Shown here one piece after another: positions 25,114 through 34,156 of a stretch of 64,000 nucleotides of DNA (its first letter is position 1; the number at the start of each line of letters is the position of its first letter). Origin of the DNA: Terrimonas ferruginea DSM 30193 (GTDB lineage Bacteria > Bacteroidota > Bacteroidia > Chitinophagales > Chitinophagaceae); assembly GCF_000425585.1 (NCBI RefSeq), contig NZ_AUDS01000023.1, positions 1 through 64,000 on the forward strand, given 5' to 3'. Made by a program: the position numbers and the translations under genes. The notes beneath the pieces were generated by a model. The model was not told where the DNA came from. It was given only the letters and a program-made list of their open reading frames with translations, and searched no databases.

Positions 25114-25875
25114 ATGATGTCGATATCAACACAAGCGGAACTGGATGGAATGAAGAAAGTAAGTGAAGCGGTGGCCAATACATTGCGGAAGATGCGCGAG
25201 TACGCGCAACCCGGAATGAGCACGCTGGAGCTGGATCATTATGGAGGAGAATTGCTGAAAGGATATGGTGCAAAGTCGGCGCCGCGGCTGACCTACGGGT
25301 TTCCCGGATGGACCTGTATCAGTGTCAATGAGCAAATCGCGCATGGAATTCCTTCTGCCGCCAATATTCTCCGCGAAGGAGACCTGGTCAATATCGATGT
25401 ATCGGCTGAACTGGGTGGCTTCTGGTCGGATAATGGCGGATCCTTTGTACTCGGGCAGGATATACATGGGCATGAAAAGCTGGTAGCCACATCGCGACAG
25501 ATCCTTTGGGAAGCGATAGCGCAGATACGCGGCGGGCAACGGATTTCCGACACTGGTAAACTGATTGAAACCAAAGCCCGCAAAGCCGGCTTCCGCGTGA
25601 TACGCAATCTTACAGGTCATGGTGTAGGCCGCAGCCTGCACGAAGCCCCCTTCGAAATAGCTAATTTCCCCGATCACCGCAACCGCGAACGGTTCCGCCG
25701 TCATTCGGTAGTGGCGATTGAAACATTCATTTCTACCACTTCCACCATGGCCATGGATACCTCAGACGGCTGGACTTTCGTTGGCAATAAAGGAGGTTTT
25801 GTTGCCCAGCATGAGCATACGATTGTGATAACGGATGGAGAGCCGGTGGTGTTAACGGAGAGTAACGGAATTTAA
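25114..25875 (+). CDS. map: Type I methionine aminopeptidase
   Basis: Removes the initiator Met from nascent proteins. 253 residues of the pita-bread fold with metal ligands in NIDVSAELGGFWSDNGGSF (two Asp), TGHGVGRSLHE (His), VVAIETFIS (Glu) and the C-terminal AQHEHTIVI (Glu). The usual ribosomal neighbours of a primary map (secY, infA) are absent, so this may be a second copy. Two adjacent ATGs make the exact start uncertain by one codon. Confidence 0.92.
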   Translation: MMSISTQAELDGMKKVSEAVANTLRKMREYAQPGMSTLELDHYGGELLKGYGAKSAPRLTYGFPGWTCISVNEQIAHGIPSAANILREGDLVNIDVSAELGGFWSDNGGSFVLGQDIHGHEKLVATSRQILWEAIAQIRGGQRISDTGKLIETKARKAGFRVIRNLTGHGVGRSLHEAPFEIANFPDHRNRERFRRHSVVAIETFISTTSTMAMDTSDGWTFVGNKGGFVAQHEHTIVITDGEPVVLTESNGI

Positions 25876-25943
25876 AATGTGCAAATGTGCCCGCCACAGG
25901 CGGGACCATGTGAAAATGTATTTTATGTATTCCATTTTCCCAT
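25873..25943. repeat. Short heptamer-like block after map
   Basis: AAAATGTGCAAATGTG, a GC-rich hairpin CCCGCC..GGCGGG, then ATGTGAAAATG and a TTCCATTTTCCC right arm. Weakly periodic. Confidence 0.5.
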
Positions 25944-25944
25944 T

Positions 25945-25992
25945 GTATAAAAAGAGATGCCGGTGCAGTTGCACCGGCATCTCTTTTTATAC
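25945..25992. terminator. Bidirectional terminator between map and sucC
   Basis: A perfect 22-bp inverted repeat (GTATAAAAAGAGATGCCGGTGC with its complement) around AGTT. T-runs on both strands serve the two convergent genes. Confidence 0.92.
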
Positions 25993-26000
25993 GTGTCTTA

Positions 26001-27212
26001 TCAGGCTACAGCTTTCTTCACCAGGTCGGCGGCTTCGCTGAGCAGGATCGCGGATTGTACTTTCAGTCCGCTTTCGTCGATCAGTTTTTTCGCTTCTTCG
26101 GCATTGGTGCCTTGCAGGCGCACGATGATCGGGATATTAATATTGCCCAGGTTCTTGTAAGCATCAATTACACCGGCCGCAACACGGTCGCAGCGAACGA
26201 TACCGCCAAAGATGTTGATGAGGATTGCTTTTACAGCCGGATCTTTCATGATGATTTTGAATCCTGCTTCTACCGTCTGCGCGTTGGCCGTACCGCCTAC
26301 GTCCAGGAAGTTGGCCGGCTCACCACCGCTGAGTTTGATCATGTCCATGGTAGCCATTGCCAGACCGGCGCCGTTTACCATACAACCTACGTTGCCGTCC
26401 AGTTTTACGAAGTTGAGGTTGTATTTACCTGCTTCTACTTCCGTAGGATCTTCTTCTGTGATGTCGCGCAATGCCGCCACATCGGGGTGACGCATCAGGG
26501 AGTTATCGTCCAGGCTCATCTTACAGTCAACGGCAATGATCTTGTCGTCGGAAGCTTTGAAGAGCGGGTTGATCTCCAGCATGGCGCAATCCAGCCCAAC
26601 ATATGCGTTGTACAGGTTGGTTACGAATTTCACGCAATTCTTGAAGGCTTCACCGCTGAGACCAAGGTTGAAGGCGATTTTGCGCGCCTGGAAACCCTGC
26701 AGTCCGCCACCGGGGTGTACCCATTCTTTGAAGATTTTTTCGGGTGTATCGTGCGCAACGTCCTCGATGTTCATACCGCCTTCGGTACTGTACATGATCA
26801 CGTTCTGTCCTTTGCTGCGGTCGAGGAGGATAGAGAGATAAAATTCTTTTCTTTCGGAAGCACCATCATAGTACATGTCCTGGGCAACCAGGATCTTGTT
26901 GACTACTTTACCGGCAGGTCCTGTCTGAACAGTTACCAATGTGCCGCCAAGGATTTTCTGGGCAAACTCCTGGATGTCCTCCAGTGATTTGCCTACTTTA
27001 ACACCATTGATGCCATTTTCCTTGATAGCGCCCTTTCCACGGCCACCGGCATGGATCTGTGCCTTGACAACGGCAAACTTACTTCCGCTCTGGGTTTTGA
27101 TCTGACGGTATGCTTCTTCCGCCTCCTGTACCGTACTGCAGGCAAATCCTTCCTGCACCGGCACGTTATATTTTTTCAATAACTCTTTCGCCTGGTATTC
27201 GTGTAAGTTCAT
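26001..27212 (-). CDS. sucC: Succinyl-CoA synthetase subunit beta (ADP-forming)
   Basis: TCA cycle enzyme subunit, 403 residues. It begins with the typical [22 protein letters not shown] and has an ATP-grasp N-terminal half ([20 protein letters not shown]) and a C-terminal CoA-ligase half with [18 protein letters not shown] and [16 protein letters not shown]. The alpha subunit gene (sucD) is not adjacent in this window, unlike in Proteobacteria. Normal family length. Confidence 0.96.
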   Translation of the reverse strand: MNLHEYQAKELLKKYNVPVQEGFACSTVQEAEEAYRQIKTQSGSKFAVVKAQIHAGGRGKGAIKENGINGVKVGKSLEDIQEFAQKILGGTLVTVQTGPAGKVVNKILVAQDMYYDGASERKEFYLSILLDRSKGQNVIMYSTEGGMNIEDVAHDTPEKIFKEWVHPGGGLQGFQARKIAFNLGLSGEAFKNCVKFVTNLYNAYVGLDCAMLEINPLFKASDDKIIAVDCKMSLDDNSLMRHPDVAALRDITEEDPTEVEAGKYNLNFVKLDGNVGCMVNGAGLAMATMDMIKLSGGEPANFLDVGGTANAQTVEAGFKIIMKDPAVKAILINIFGGIVRCDRVAAGVIDAYKNLGNINIPIIVRLQGTNAEEAKKLIDESGLKVQSAILLSEAADLVKKAVA

Positions 27213-27305
27213 TGGTAAAAATTTGTCGCGAAGATAAGTCTTTCAGCTAAACGGGCGAAGCAAAAAACGGAAGCCGTTTCGGCCACAAAAACCTATTTTT
27301 ATTTC

Positions 27306-28121
27306 ATGCTCAGGAGATCGTTTTATACTTTTTCAGGCTGCTTTTTTATACTGCTTACAGCATGCCATACCCCGAAGCCTTCGCTTCAGCAACTCAACTA
27401 TCCGTCGCGGGTGACAGGCTCCGGTTTTTTCAGAAATATTACCGGGATGGACACACATCAGCGCGATTCGCTGGCCATGCTTTGCCTGCTTGGTGGCAAT
27501 TTCCCCGGTTTTCTCCGCCATCTTGAACCCGTGACCGTAGAAGGCGCGCATCCGCAAACGGGCAAGCGAAACAGCATCACCTTCTGGGTGACACCCGATT
27601 ATTTGTCTATCGGCACCGACAACGATTGGGTGCGTATGCCGCTTTCGCCCAAAGCCGCACAGGTAGTGGCCGACAGCCTCGATTGCTTTTTACCTACCGC
27701 TACCATGTGCGACGAAATCTATCGCGCTGCGGCTGTTAAACTGGAACCCGTGCCCCTGTATGCTTTCCGCGACAGCACGCCTGTGCTATTGCATCATCAC
27801 CTCATCATCGAAGGGCAACGGCAGGGCAGGAAGGGACTGATCGCCGGTATCAAAAAAGATGTGGTGCTGACCGAAAAACTATCCGAACGTCCCAACCGCG
27901 TGGCTATCTATGGATGGCACAAACCGGAAGGCCGCCCGATACAGCCGCTTTACACCGGTCACGTAGACTGGTACGTCGATTACAGCCACGGCATACGGCT
28001 GGTGAGCCGGCAACTCCTGGTCAACGGGCGATGGATGGATTATACGAAAGTATGGGCCGATGAAGCACTGCGATACCTGCTCTGCGGAACCGAAAAGGCC
28101 ACCGTAACCCGGTACAACTGA
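27306..28121 (+). CDS. Lipoprotein of unknown function
   Basis: 271 residues; a lipobox is seen in FFILLTAC (Cys20). The mature protein has a compact alpha/beta look, with LGGNFPGFLRHLEPV, ITFWVTPDYLSIGTDNDWVRMPLSP and a C-terminal GHVDWYVDYSHGIRLVSRQLLVNG. Proteins with this HVDWxVDYSHGIR pattern occur in several phyla without assigned function. No catalytic set can be named. Divergent from sucC. Confidence 0.75.
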   Translation: MLRRSFYTFSGCFFILLTACHTPKPSLQQLNYPSRVTGSGFFRNITGMDTHQRDSLAMLCLLGGNFPGFLRHLEPVTVEGAHPQTGKRNSITFWVTPDYLSIGTDNDWVRMPLSPKAAQVVADSLDCFLPTATMCDEIYRAAAVKLEPVPLYAFRDSTPVLLHHHLIIEGQRQGRKGLIAGIKKDVVLTEKLSERPNRVAIYGWHKPEGRPIQPLYTGHVDWYVDYSHGIRLVSRQLLVNGRWMDYTKVWADEALRYLLCGTEKATVTRYN

Positions 28122-28149
28122 ATCTTGCCATCCTATGCCGGAGCTTCCC

Positions 28150-28157
28150 TATATTTG
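28150..28157 (+). promoter_or_regulatory. Bacteroidetes -7 box of the pnp gene
   Basis: TATATTTG, 20 nt before the ATG at 28178; a TTG 22 nt upstream (28125) may be the -33 box. Confidence 0.6.
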
Positions 28158-28177
28158 CCCCCTTATACGATTGAATT

Positions 28178-29002
28178 ATGGCTAAAACTATTTTCGACCA
28201 ACTGAACGAAACTGTCAGCTTCCTGAAGCAACAATTTGCAGAAACGCCCTCCGTAGGTATCGTACTCGGAAGCGGTCTTGGCAATTTTGCCGAACAGATT
28301 GAAGTGGAAAAAGAAGTGCCTTACGGCGACATCCCCAATTTCCCCGTATCAACCGTGCAGGGACACAAAGGAAAGCTCGTGTTTGGCAAACTGGCAGGAA
28401 AAACAGTGGTAGCCATGGCCGGTCGTTTTCATTACTACGAAGGGTACAGTGCCCAGGATGTGGTGTTCCCCGTAAGAGTGATGAAACTGCTCGGTGTGCA
28501 GACCTTGTTGTTGTCCAATGCGGCCGGCGGTGTCAACACCAGCTTCAAAGTAGGCGACATCATGATCATCACCGATCACATCAGTCAGTTCACACCTAAT
28601 CCGCTGATCGGCAAGAATGTGGAAGAATGGGGACCCCGTTTCCCGGATATGAGTGAACCTTACAAAAAGAGTCTTATTAATAAGGCCAAAGAAATTGCCG
28701 CCACTAACAATATCAATGTAAAAGAAGGCGTGTACCTGGCCGTTACAGGTCCCACATTTGAAACGCGCGCCGAATACCGCATGATCCATGCACTGGGCGG
28801 CGACGCCGTAGGAATGAGTACCGTACAGGAATGTATCGTGGCCAATCACATGGGAATTGCCGTATTTGCCATGAGCATCATCACCGATATCGGCATCCGT
28901 GATGAAGAAAACGTGATCACGCACGAGGAAGTGCTGGAAGCAGCCAAAGAAGCGGAACCGAAGTTCTCGCTGATCTTCCGCGAACTTGTGGCATCCCTTT
29001 AA
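28178..29002 (+). CDS. punA: Purine nucleoside phosphorylase (trimeric type)
   Basis: Phosphorolysis of inosine/guanosine in purine salvage. 274 residues with GIVLGSGLGNFAEQI (phosphate loop), AMAGRFHYYEGYSAQDVVFPVRVMK, SNAAGGVN, and GPTFETRAEYRMIHALGGDAVGMSTVQE, the base-binding region with the conserved Glu and Asn-like positions of family 2 PNPs. Monocistronic by spacing; the porin gene follows with its own promoter. Confidence 0.93.
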   Translation: MAKTIFDQLNETVSFLKQQFAETPSVGIVLGSGLGNFAEQIEVEKEVPYGDIPNFPVSTVQGHKGKLVFGKLAGKTVVAMAGRFHYYEGYSAQDVVFPVRVMKLLGVQTLLLSNAAGGVNTSFKVGDIMIITDHISQFTPNPLIGKNVEEWGPRFPDMSEPYKKSLINKAKEIAATNNINVKEGVYLAVTGPTFETRAEYRMIHALGGDAVGMSTVQECIVANHMGIAVFAMSIITDIGIRDEENVITHEEVLEAAKEAEPKFSLIFRELVASL

Positions 29003-29036
29003 CAAAATGGCAGCGTCCGGAATGCCGGACCTCCAC

Positions 29037-29044
29037 TAATTTTG
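29037..29044 (+). promoter_or_regulatory. Bacteroidetes -7 box of the porin gene
   Basis: TAATTTTG, 27 nt before the ATG at 29072. Confidence 0.55.
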
Positions 29045-29071
29045 CAGCGGTCCTGCACATGGACCTTCCGA

Positions 29072-31108
29072 ATGATCAAGTACCTACTTTCAATACAGGT
29101 GTTGCTGGTGCTGTTGTGTTGTGCCGTTACGGTCAACGCGCAACGCCGTAATCCTGTTGGCACTTTTACCGACCGCGCAGGTTCTATCGGCCGCGGTACC
29201 CAGGTAGGAGGCGACAGCAATGACAGCCTGCAACGCCGCGACAAAAATGCAGACTCCATCACCATCACCTACAAGTTCCTCGACTCTACGCGTACTTATC
29301 GTCTGGATTCATCGGTAAACGATTTCAGTAAACGTTTCCCGATACCTGCAGACTATGTTTACCTGGGCAATCCGGGCACGGCTGCGCGGTCTATTCTATT
29401 TTCACCTGTATTCACGCCCGGATGGGATCCCGGTTTCCATTCATTTGATATCTATAGATGGACCATCGAAAAGGCACGCTTTTTTTCAACCACGCGTCCC
29501 TATTCAGAACTGAACTACATGCTGGCGAGCAAAGGCGAACAACAGATCGAACTGTTGCATACGCAGAATATCAAACCTAACTGGAACATGCTCGGACAAT
29601 ACCGCCTGATTGCGGCGCCGGGTTTTTTCAACGGGCAAAAAACAAGTCACAGCAGTTACCTGTTCACTTCCTGGTATCAGTCGGTGAACAAACGCTACAA
29701 CAACTATTTCATTATTGCGTCCAACAAAATCAGTGCTTCGGAGAACGGTGGATTGATCGATACAATGGATTACCTGCGTTCTCCAGAATATACCGACCGT
29801 TTTACCATCCCGACCAAAATAGGAGGGGACAACGAATACAGCAGTAACTTTTTTACAACGAATATCCGCACCGGTAATCAATACACGGATTTCAATGTGA
29901 TGATGCGGCAGCAATACGATTTCGGAAGAAAAGATTCACTGGTAACCGATTCAACCGTGATACCCTTGTTCTTTCCGAAAGTCCGTTTCGAACACACGAT
30001 CCGTTACACAACGAATAAATATCTCTACCAGGATCTGATTGGCGACTCGGCTTACTACAAAGACTTTTACAACATCACGCTGCCACAGGCGAACGATACG
30101 TTTGAAATCCGCGAATACTGGAAAGTACTCAGCAACGATTTCTCCATTTATCAATTTCCGGAGGAAAAAAACCTGCATCAGTACATAAAGGTCGGCGCCT
30201 CTCATCAGCAGATCACCGGACGATTTACCTCGGGTAAAAACAGCTTCTTCAATATCATCGGGCACGGCGAATACCGCAACCGTACCCGCAACCAGAAATG
30301 GGATATTGCCGCGTCGGGTGAAATATATTTTGCAGGTCTGAATGCCGGCGACTTCAGGGTGTCTGCTGCATTGGAAAGATTGCTGGGGCAAAAACTGGGT
30401 TACCTGAAGATCGGGTTCGAAAATGCGAACCGCACGCCGTCATTTATATTCGATACACGCAGTAGCTTTTACCTGGCGCAGGCGGCCACTTTCAAGAAGG
30501 AAAACAATACGCAGATTTATGCCACCTACAGCCTGCCGAAACTCCGCCTTCAGCTCAGCGGTCATTATTACCTGGCCACGAACTATACTTATTATACCAG
30601 CTTCTATCAGCCAAACCAGGCAACGGCATTGTTCAATGTGTTGCAGGTAGCGGCAAGGAAGACGTTTAAATTTGGCCGTAAGAAACAATTCAATCTTCAT
30701 TCCGACGTATATGTACAACAGGTAATAGGCAACGGACCGGTGAATGTACCGCTGGTATTTACCCGCAACCGCCTGGCCTATGAGGGAAATCTCGGGTTTA
30801 AGAACCTGGACATCGCGTTGGGATTGGAATCGCGTTACCACACGCCTTATAAAGCGGATAATTACTCTCCGGTGTTGGGCCATTTTCAATACCAGGATAC
30901 TGCCACGATCCGCAACAATGTACCGGATATCGCGGCTTATGTGCATTTCAGGATCCGCTCATTCAAAGCCTTTGTACGGGCGGAAAACCTGAATACGATG
31001 AGTTTCAGCAACGGGTTCGGCTTTACCAACAATAACCTGGCTGCTACCGGTTATCCTTACCCGGGCTTCCTGTTTCGCCTCGGAATTTATTGGGGATTTG
31101 TTAATTAG
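29072..31108 (+). CDS. Bacteroidetes putative porin
   Basis: 678 residues from ATG 29072, which starts a good signal peptide (YLLSIQVLLVLLCCAVTVNAQ). The body is a series of amphipathic beta-strands with aromatic girdles and ends in an aromatic-rich strand (LFRLGIYWGFVN), as expected for an outer-membrane barrel. The N-terminal region has the family-typical LGNPGTAARSILFSP and FDIYRWTIEKARFFSTTRPYSEL. Matches the putative porin family common in Chitinophagaceae; substrate unknown. A longer TTG-initiated form is not supported. Confidence 0.85.
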   Translation: MIKYLLSIQVLLVLLCCAVTVNAQRRNPVGTFTDRAGSIGRGTQVGGDSNDSLQRRDKNADSITITYKFLDSTRTYRLDSSVNDFSKRFPIPADYVYLGNPGTAARSILFSPVFTPGWDPGFHSFDIYRWTIEKARFFSTTRPYSELNYMLASKGEQQIELLHTQNIKPNWNMLGQYRLIAAPGFFNGQKTSHSSYLFTSWYQSVNKRYNNYFIIASNKISASENGGLIDTMDYLRSPEYTDRFTIPTKIGGDNEYSSNFFTTNIRTGNQYTDFNVMMRQQYDFGRKDSLVTDSTVIPLFFPKVRFEHTIRYTTNKYLYQDLIGDSAYYKDFYNITLPQANDTFEIREYWKVLSNDFSIYQFPEEKNLHQYIKVGASHQQITGRFTSGKNSFFNIIGHGEYRNRTRNQKWDIAASGEIYFAGLNAGDFRVSAALERLLGQKLGYLKIGFENANRTPSFIFDTRSSFYLAQAATFKKENNTQIYATYSLPKLRLQLSGHYYLATNYTYYTSFYQPNQATALFNVLQVAARKTFKFGRKKQFNLHSDVYVQQVIGNGPVNVPLVFTRNRLAYEGNLGFKNLDIALGLESRYHTPYKADNYSPVLGHFQYQDTATIRNNVPDIAAYVHFRIRSFKAFVRAENLNTMSFSNGFGFTNNNLAATGYPYPGFLFRLGIYWGFVN

Positions 31109-31174
31109 CGCTGAAAACGAGGTTTTTCTGACCAAAATCAGGTGTAATCATCTTTGACGTTCCAAAAGCCAACG

Positions 31175-31182
31175 TATCTTTG
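31175..31182 (+). promoter_or_regulatory. Bacteroidetes -7 box of the metal cluster
   Basis: TATCTTTG, 7 nt before the GTG at 31190, consistent with a leaderless mRNA. Confidence 0.6.
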
Positions 31183-31189
31183 TGCGACT

Positions 31190-31582
31190 GTGAAACGTTT
31201 TGCACTTTCCATATTAGCCGTTTTATACCTGGCAGTTGGCAGCGGGATCGTTGTTAACAAGCACTTCTGTATGAACCGGCTGGACTCCTGGGAGTTCTAT
31301 GGCAAGCTCGATGACAAATGCAATCGCTGCGGTATGGAAAGTAGCGAGAAGCATGGATGCTGTCATGATGAAGTGCATGTGATAAAACTCACTCCTGACC
31401 AGAAGCTGGCGCTGTTATCTTTCGACCTGTCTGTGCCGCAGGAAATACAGTTGCCGGTATGGGTTAATTATTTTCTTGCACCGTTAGAAAACGGCGCTCC
31501 TTCCGTTTATTATCTCAATCATTCCCCGCCTTTACTGACAGATAGCGATACGTATCTGCAGAATAATGTATTCAGGATTTAG
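31190..31582 (+). CDS. Small Cys-rich exported protein, HYC_CC_PP-like
   Basis: 130 residues from GTG 31190. One N-terminal hydrophobic helix (ALSILAVLYLAVGSGIVV), then NKHFCMN, CNRCGM and HGCCHDE: five Cys and several His that could bind metal. It fits the HYC_CC_PP family of Bacteroidota, which commonly sits beside TonB receptors and metal proteins; function not established. First gene of the probable copper cluster. The GTG is chosen because a TAnnTTTG box ends 7 nt before it. Confidence 0.78.
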   Translation: MKRFALSILAVLYLAVGSGIVVNKHFCMNRLDSWEFYGKLDDKCNRCGMESSEKHGCCHDEVHVIKLTPDQKLALLSFDLSVPQEIQLPVWVNYFLAPLENGAPSVYYLNHSPPLLTDSDTYLQNNVFRI

Positions 31583-31674
31583 TCGTCTGTGCCTCCGCCT
31601 CACCCGGATGGCGGCAGGGTAAGTATGTCCGTGCTATTACGCTTATCATTACTTAAACACAAACACAACAAATC

Positions 31675-32130
31675 ATGAAATCTGTTAAGATATTTTTCCT
31701 GTTCGCCTGCCTGGCTGTTGCCGGTATTGCCTCTGCACAATCAAAAACTGAAACCATTGCCGTTGCCGGTAACTGTGGTATGTGCAAAAAGACGATTGAA
31801 AAATCAGCCAAAGCTGGTGGTGCAACGTCTGCCGATTGGAATGAAGAAAAGAAAGTACTCACTGTAAAATACAATTCAAAGACCACTGATCTCGCAAAGA
31901 TCCAGCAGCAGGTAGCGGCCGCAGGGTATGATACCCGCGACGTAAAAGCTTCCGACGCGGCATACGACAAGCTGCATGGCTGCTGCAAATATGATCGTGG
32001 CTCACTTCCCCAATCTGTAAGTGCTGCCGACAAGAAAACCGAAGCGGCCTGTTGCAGCAAAGGCGAGAAAACTGCCAAAGGCGATAAAGGCGAGAAAGGT
32101 TCCTGCTGCAGCGAAGGCGAGGGTCATTAA
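31675..32130 (+). CDS. Exported HMA-like protein with Cys-rich tail
   Basis: 151 residues with a signal peptide ending ASAQ. The mature protein starts with a heavy-metal-associated fold carrying GNCGMCKKTIEKSA (CxxC metal site) and TTDLAKIQQQVAAAGYDT. The C-terminal third is Lys/Gly/Ser-rich with three Cys pairs (HGCCKYD, AACCSKG, GSCCSEGEGH). It should bind Cu(I) or a similar soft metal in the periplasm and may pass it to the neighbouring HMA proteins. 54 bp before the next HMA protein. Confidence 0.85.
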   Translation: MKSVKIFFLFACLAVAGIASAQSKTETIAVAGNCGMCKKTIEKSAKAGGATSADWNEEKKVLTVKYNSKTTDLAKIQQQVAAAGYDTRDVKASDAAYDKLHGCCKYDRGSLPQSVSAADKKTEAACCSKGEKTAKGDKGEKGSCCSEGEGH

Positions 32131-32184
32131 TGCGCAGACAGCCACTGGCTGTCTCTTATTGCTTCACAATTAAACATATTAAGT

Positions 32185-32730
32185 ATGAAAAAGCTATTGT
32201 TCATAGCAATGGTCTTGTTCATGGGTATGTCTGTGCAGGCGCAGTTTTCCCGGGCCGAATTACAGGCTACAGGTTTAACCTGTGCAATGTGCAGCAATGC
32301 CATCAACAAAGCTTTGCAGCAACTGCCTTACGTAGAGAACGTAAAGGTGGATATCAAAAGTTCCGTTTACCAGATCAGTTTCCGCGAAGGTGCGGCCGTA
32401 AGTATCGATGGGTTAAAAAATGCGGTGGAAGATGCCGGTTTTTCCGTTGGTAATCTGAAACTGTCGGGTCGTTTCAACAATGTATCCGTGGCCAATGACA
32501 CACATGTGCAGATCGGCAACGAAACATTTCATTTCCTGGATATCAAAGACCAGGTATTGAATGGCGAGCAAACGATTACTGTGGTAGACAAGAATTTTGT
32601 TTCTCCGAAAAAATTCAAAAAATTCAGCAATGCTACCCGTATGGCATGCGTGCACACCGGCAAAGCCGGCAGTTGCTGCAGCCGCGACGGGATCAAAGCT
32701 GATACACGGATTTATCACGTAACGATCTAA
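32185..32730 (+). CDS. Exported HMA-domain protein
   Basis: 181 residues, signal peptide ending SVQAQ. The HMA domain has the metal loop GLTCAMCSNAINKAL (CxxC) and the fold-typical YVENVKVDIKSSVYQISFREG and GLKNAVEDAGFSV. The second half is a beta-rich module (VQIGNETFHFLDIKDQVLNGEQ) that ends with another possible metal site, ACVHTGKAGSCC. Likely a periplasmic copper carrier. A fold-back heptamer region lies between it and the TlpA-like gene. Confidence 0.87.
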   Translation: MKKLLFIAMVLFMGMSVQAQFSRAELQATGLTCAMCSNAINKALQQLPYVENVKVDIKSSVYQISFREGAAVSIDGLKNAVEDAGFSVGNLKLSGRFNNVSVANDTHVQIGNETFHFLDIKDQVLNGEQTITVVDKNFVSPKKFKKFSNATRMACVHTGKAGSCCSRDGIKADTRIYHVTI

Positions 32731-32806
32731 TTCAAAAGTAAAAAGTCAAAATTCAAAAATGGAAATCAGTCCATCTTTTGAATTTTGACTTTTGAATTAA
32801 TAATTT
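32729..32806. repeat. Heptamer fold-back, AAAAGTC type
   Basis: Left arm AAAAGTAAAAAGTCAAAATTC, right arm GAATTTTGACTTTTGAATT; nearly perfect inverted repeat about AAATCAGT. It lies inside the copper operon, directly before the TlpA-like gene. Confidence 0.85.
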
Positions 32807-32808
32807 TT

Positions 32809-33315
32809 ATGAAACGCATACTGTCTGTTTTCCTGACGGCTTGCTGCCTCTGGATGGCGGCTCCCGCAACTGCTCAGCAGAATACTGATATCTATATCAC
32901 TGATCCCAGATTGCAGATCCGGTTGCCCGATGTAAAAGGCGATACCACCAGCCTGGTATCACAGAAAGGGAAAGTTATTCTCCTCGATTTCTGGGCCAGC
33001 TGGTGCATGCCCTGCCGTGTGTCTAACCGGAAGCTGGTAAAGCTATACGACAAATACAAAAGCAAAGGCTTTGAAATATTTGGAGTGTCGCTCGACGAAG
33101 ACCGGCGCGACTGGATCAAAGCGATCAAATTCGACAAGATTACCTGGATGCAGGTGATCGACGACCGCGGATGGAAAGCGCAGACCGGCATCGACTGGAA
33201 TATCAGTTCCATACCAACCTCTTTTCTTATCGACAAACAAGGAAGGATCGTTGCTATGAATCTGGAGGGAAAAGAGCTGGAAAACGCCGTAAAGAAACTG
33301 CTGGATGCACCGTAA
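32809..33315 (+). CDS. TlpA/ResA-like thioredoxin-fold protein
   Basis: 168 residues from ATG 32809 with a signal peptide ending ATAQQ. The thioredoxin fold has the redox motif WASWCMPCR, the TlpA-type insertion, and the cis-Pro in SSIPTSFLIDKQGRI. Exported disulfide reductase; beside Cys-rich HMA proteins it probably keeps CxxC metal sites reduced, though cytochrome c or general redox roles are possible. It overlaps the start region of the next gene. Confidence 0.9.
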   Translation: MKRILSVFLTACCLWMAAPATAQQNTDIYITDPRLQIRLPDVKGDTTSLVSQKGKVILLDFWASWCMPCRVSNRKLVKLYDKYKSKGFEIFGVSLDEDRRDWIKAIKFDKITWMQVIDDRGWKAQTGIDWNISSIPTSFLIDKQGRIVAMNLEGKELENAVKKLLDAP

Positions 33316-33325
33316 CCATCTATTT

Positions 33326-34156
33326 ATGCGAATTTTTTTAATTGTCATTTTATCGCTGACAGCCGGTGTACTGCATGCACAGGAATTGTATGTATACTCG
33401 GACCCGGCGTCCAACATACCTGCGCATTCGGTATCCACCAAATTGTCGGCAGGGTATATGCCTCCGCAACCCTGGAATAACCGCGGCATGCAACGGTATA
33501 CACCGGAAGTGATGCTTGGCCTCAGTAAGAAGTTCATGCTTCGTACCGGCGCCACATTCGCTGACGTGCATACCTCCGGCTTTGGCTGGGAATCCGTTTA
33601 CCTGTATGGAAAATACCGGTTTCTTTCCCATGATGAGCTGCACTCGCATTTCCGCATGGCGGCCTATCTCGAGGGGGCTTACAGCCGCGCACCATTTCAC
33701 AACGAAGAAATCAACCTGACCGGTGATAAAAGCGGTATACAGGCCGGCGTGATTGCTACGCAGTTGTGGCACAAGTTTGCGCTAAGCGGAACGGTAAGTC
33801 ATACGCAGGTATTACATTCCTCACGCAATAACAAGGTCACTTATATCCCATCGCGTATTTACCAAGCAATGAACTATTCCGTGTCTGCGGGTTATTTATT
33901 GTTGCCGCGTGAGTACAAAGACTATCGCCAGACGAATCTCAATCTTTATACAGAAATACTGGCGCAGCAATCGCTGGATCGGAACCGGTACTATGTGGAT
34001 GTGGCGCCTGCTGTACAATTGATCTTTAACAGCACCACCAAACTAAACCTAGGATATCGTTTCCAGGTGGGAGGCAATATGCAAAGGATGTCGGAAAATA
34101 GTTGGATGATCGGGATTGATCATACATTTCTCAATGCATTAAAACCACGTAAATGA
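33326..34156 (+). CDS. Outer-membrane beta-barrel-like protein
   Basis: 276 residues from ATG 33326 with signal peptide (IFLIVILSLTAGVLHAQ). The body alternates polar and aromatic residues in short strands (ELYVYSDPASNIPAHSVSTK, KFMLRTGATFADVHTSGFGWESVYLYGKYRF) and ends with a strand-like IGIDHTFLNALKP. It looks like a small barrel or barrel-associated protein of the copper operon; seen beside HMA proteins in related genomes as a hypothetical. ATGA overlap with the following regulator. Confidence 0.78.
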   Translation: MRIFLIVILSLTAGVLHAQELYVYSDPASNIPAHSVSTKLSAGYMPPQPWNNRGMQRYTPEVMLGLSKKFMLRTGATFADVHTSGFGWESVYLYGKYRFLSHDELHSHFRMAAYLEGAYSRAPFHNEEINLTGDKSGIQAGVIATQLWHKFALSGTVSHTQVLHSSRNNKVTYIPSRIYQAMNYSVSAGYLLLPREYKDYRQTNLNLYTEILAQQSLDRNRYYVDVAPAVQLIFNSTTKLNLGYRFQVGGNMQRMSENSWMIGIDHTFLNALKPRK

